The position numbers and the translations under genes are program-made. A DNA stretch of 64,000 nt from Protula sp. h YS-2021. Its lineage: Eukaryota; Annelida; Polychaeta; Sabellida; Serpulidae. Shown in pieces: positions 62,766 to 64,000 of this stretch. Position 1 is the first letter of the stretch. The number at the start of each line of letters is the position of its first letter. The DNA is taken from positions 43,271,269 through 43,335,268 of the forward strand of contig OX457031.1 of NCBI GenBank assembly GCA_949752745.1, given 5' to 3'. The notes under the pieces are model-generated. The model worked only from the letters and a program-made list of their open reading frames with translations, ran no database searches and was not told the DNA's origin.

Positions 62766-63125
62766 TTTTCGCGAGAAGAAAATTTCGCGAATCGCCGGCT
62801 TAGGGCATTTTCGCGAGAATTTTGAAAAAAAGGTTGTTTTTCTAAACATGCAAATAAAGCGTGCTGTAAATATTATTGTAAACGGTCACAAGTGTATACA
62901 CACGGAGTAAACCAATGACACGCGCTTGTTTGGAGCACATTTCCCTATTTGCAAAACACCATGTTTGCATAAAATAATGCACATGAACCTAAAGTCTAGT
63001 AGTGTCACTTGATATCTTCTTCATTGTTTTCTTTAATTTTTGGACTAAATTTTCGCGACAATTTATTTTCGCGAATGGACGTGCCTCGCGAAAATAGCGA
63101 AAATAAATTCCTCGCGAAAATTACT
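62766..63125. mobile_element. Probable MITE with TTTTCGCGA ends
   Basis: Left end aaattttcgcgag (62765-62777) and right end ctcgcgaaaatt (63110-63121) are inverted. Several further tcgcgaaaat/attttcgcga copies lie just inside both ends. About 360 bp, non-coding. Target duplication not evident. Confidence 0.55.
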
Positions 63126-64000
63126 TTATGCTTCTTCAATGTGGCACGGAAGTGTAAGAAGTAAGCTTCATTTGACATTGAACTTTTCGCATTAATTTAA
63201 ACATAATAACATTTATTGTATTGTTGATGTATTGAGAGACTGGTTTTCGGTTGATGTAGGAGTGGCCGTTTAGAGATGCTAAAAGAAGTCTTTTCCGGTA
63301 AATGGGATAATATGCTTGCTTAAGCAACACAAAAGTTGTCATAACAAACGTCTGAAGTCTCGCGGCCTGCCTTATTTTACTGATACTTATTGTTTTCTCA
63401 GTGTCTAGGGATTACAGGCTGCGTTAACGTGATATAAATTTTATCATGCAAAAACTTTAATTCCCATAATAAATCTTATTTTCCGCAATTATTTATGCAT
63501 ATTCCTTTGTATGTTTTTCCTATTTTATACGGTATCTATGTAAAACACGACAAAGGTCTCAAAAATAAGGCACAAAAGTATGCAGAAGATATCACCTGAA
63601 AGAAACAACATCACAAAGTTTAGTTCAAATCTATTTCTAAGTTTGCCAGTTGTTTTATGTTTAAATATTTTGCCAGATGTGTTTCATTCAAATGATCTTT
63701 ATCAAAAGATTAAGAAATTGGTTAAAACAGGAATGACCTGTTTCGTTGCCACATTGTTCTACAAATTACTGATGTAGATTTATGTTATTGAACAATAGTT
63801 ACCAGGACAGAAGACCTGTGGTTATTGAAGCTACAAAAAGAAAGGAAACCAGCTACATGAATATCGGAGATGGAATCCAGGCCAACTGCCGTGAGCTCAT
63901 ATCAACCAGCGATAACGTTCCAAGTTCTGACCGAAAGCTTCGTGATTTTGGATGAAACGAGCTTGAGTCAAAACGAAATAAATGAGGCCAACGATGTGAG
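63126..64000. other. No gene seen at the right edge
   Basis: AT-rich. The 65-codon plus-strand frame at 63580-63777 has no recognisable similarity and ordinary composition, so it is not called. Confidence 0.4.

Overview
This is eukaryotic nuclear DNA, AT-rich and full of repeats. It is dominated by one large, finely split gene on the plus strand that encodes an inositol hexakisphosphate / diphosphoinositol-pentakisphosphate kinase (PPIP5K, the VIP1 family). I placed 27 coding exons by hand between 12861 and 48363. All introns are GT-AG, all reading phases match, and the joined frame is open for 1557 codons to a TAA at 48361-48363. The true first coding exon, with the start codon, was not found and lies in or upstream of the repeat-rich left flank. 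The gene looks intact and functional. The organism is a metazoan. Small exons, long satellite-filled introns, tRNA-derived SINEs, hAT and Mutator-like MITEs and a DIRS retroelement suggest a marine invertebrate, perhaps a lophotrochozoan such as a mollusc. That taxonomic guess is weak.

Left flank (1-12860): two 0.5 kb Mutator-type MITEs in opposite orientation with perfect 9-bp target duplications, LINE reverse-transcriptase relics, an 867-bp hAT-type MITE with an 8-bp target duplication, a 1.37 kb element whose inverted ends are tandem repeats and which carries a second nested MITE, and an old repeat cluster at 9780-12295. Gene body (12861-48363): exons 1-9 carry the ATP-grasp kinase domain, exons 9-18 the histidine-acid-phosphatase-like domain, exon 19 its end, and exons 20-27 a long Ser/Asp-rich tail with a conserved C-terminal patch. 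Intron 13 holds a minisatellite built of CACGTG E-boxes. Intron 17 holds a 5 kb composite of a 150-bp satellite with higher-order structure and a 51-bp minisatellite. Intron 18 holds a second copy of the left-flank repeat cluster. Intron 23 starts with an AT-rich array of GATATC/GAGATC palindromes.

Right flank (48364-64000): probable 3' UTR, AT microsatellites, a repeat element at 50978-52190, and a degenerate DIRS-like tyrosine-recombinase retrotransposon on the minus strand (54742-59926) with inverted terminal repeats, an internal complementary region, gag-like, RT-RNase H and tyrosine recombinase reading frames broken by frameshifts. After it come nested DNA-transposon remnants.

No tRNA or rRNA gene, CRISPR array or second host gene was supported. 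The most interesting signals are a 44-bp tandem duplication that copies the splice acceptor and start of PPIP5K exon 15, a perfect 126-bp in-frame tandem duplication in exon 20, the E-box minisatellite, and a recurrent element architecture (TTTTTAGCCC hairpin, satellite core, TTGTCC hairpin) seen several times.
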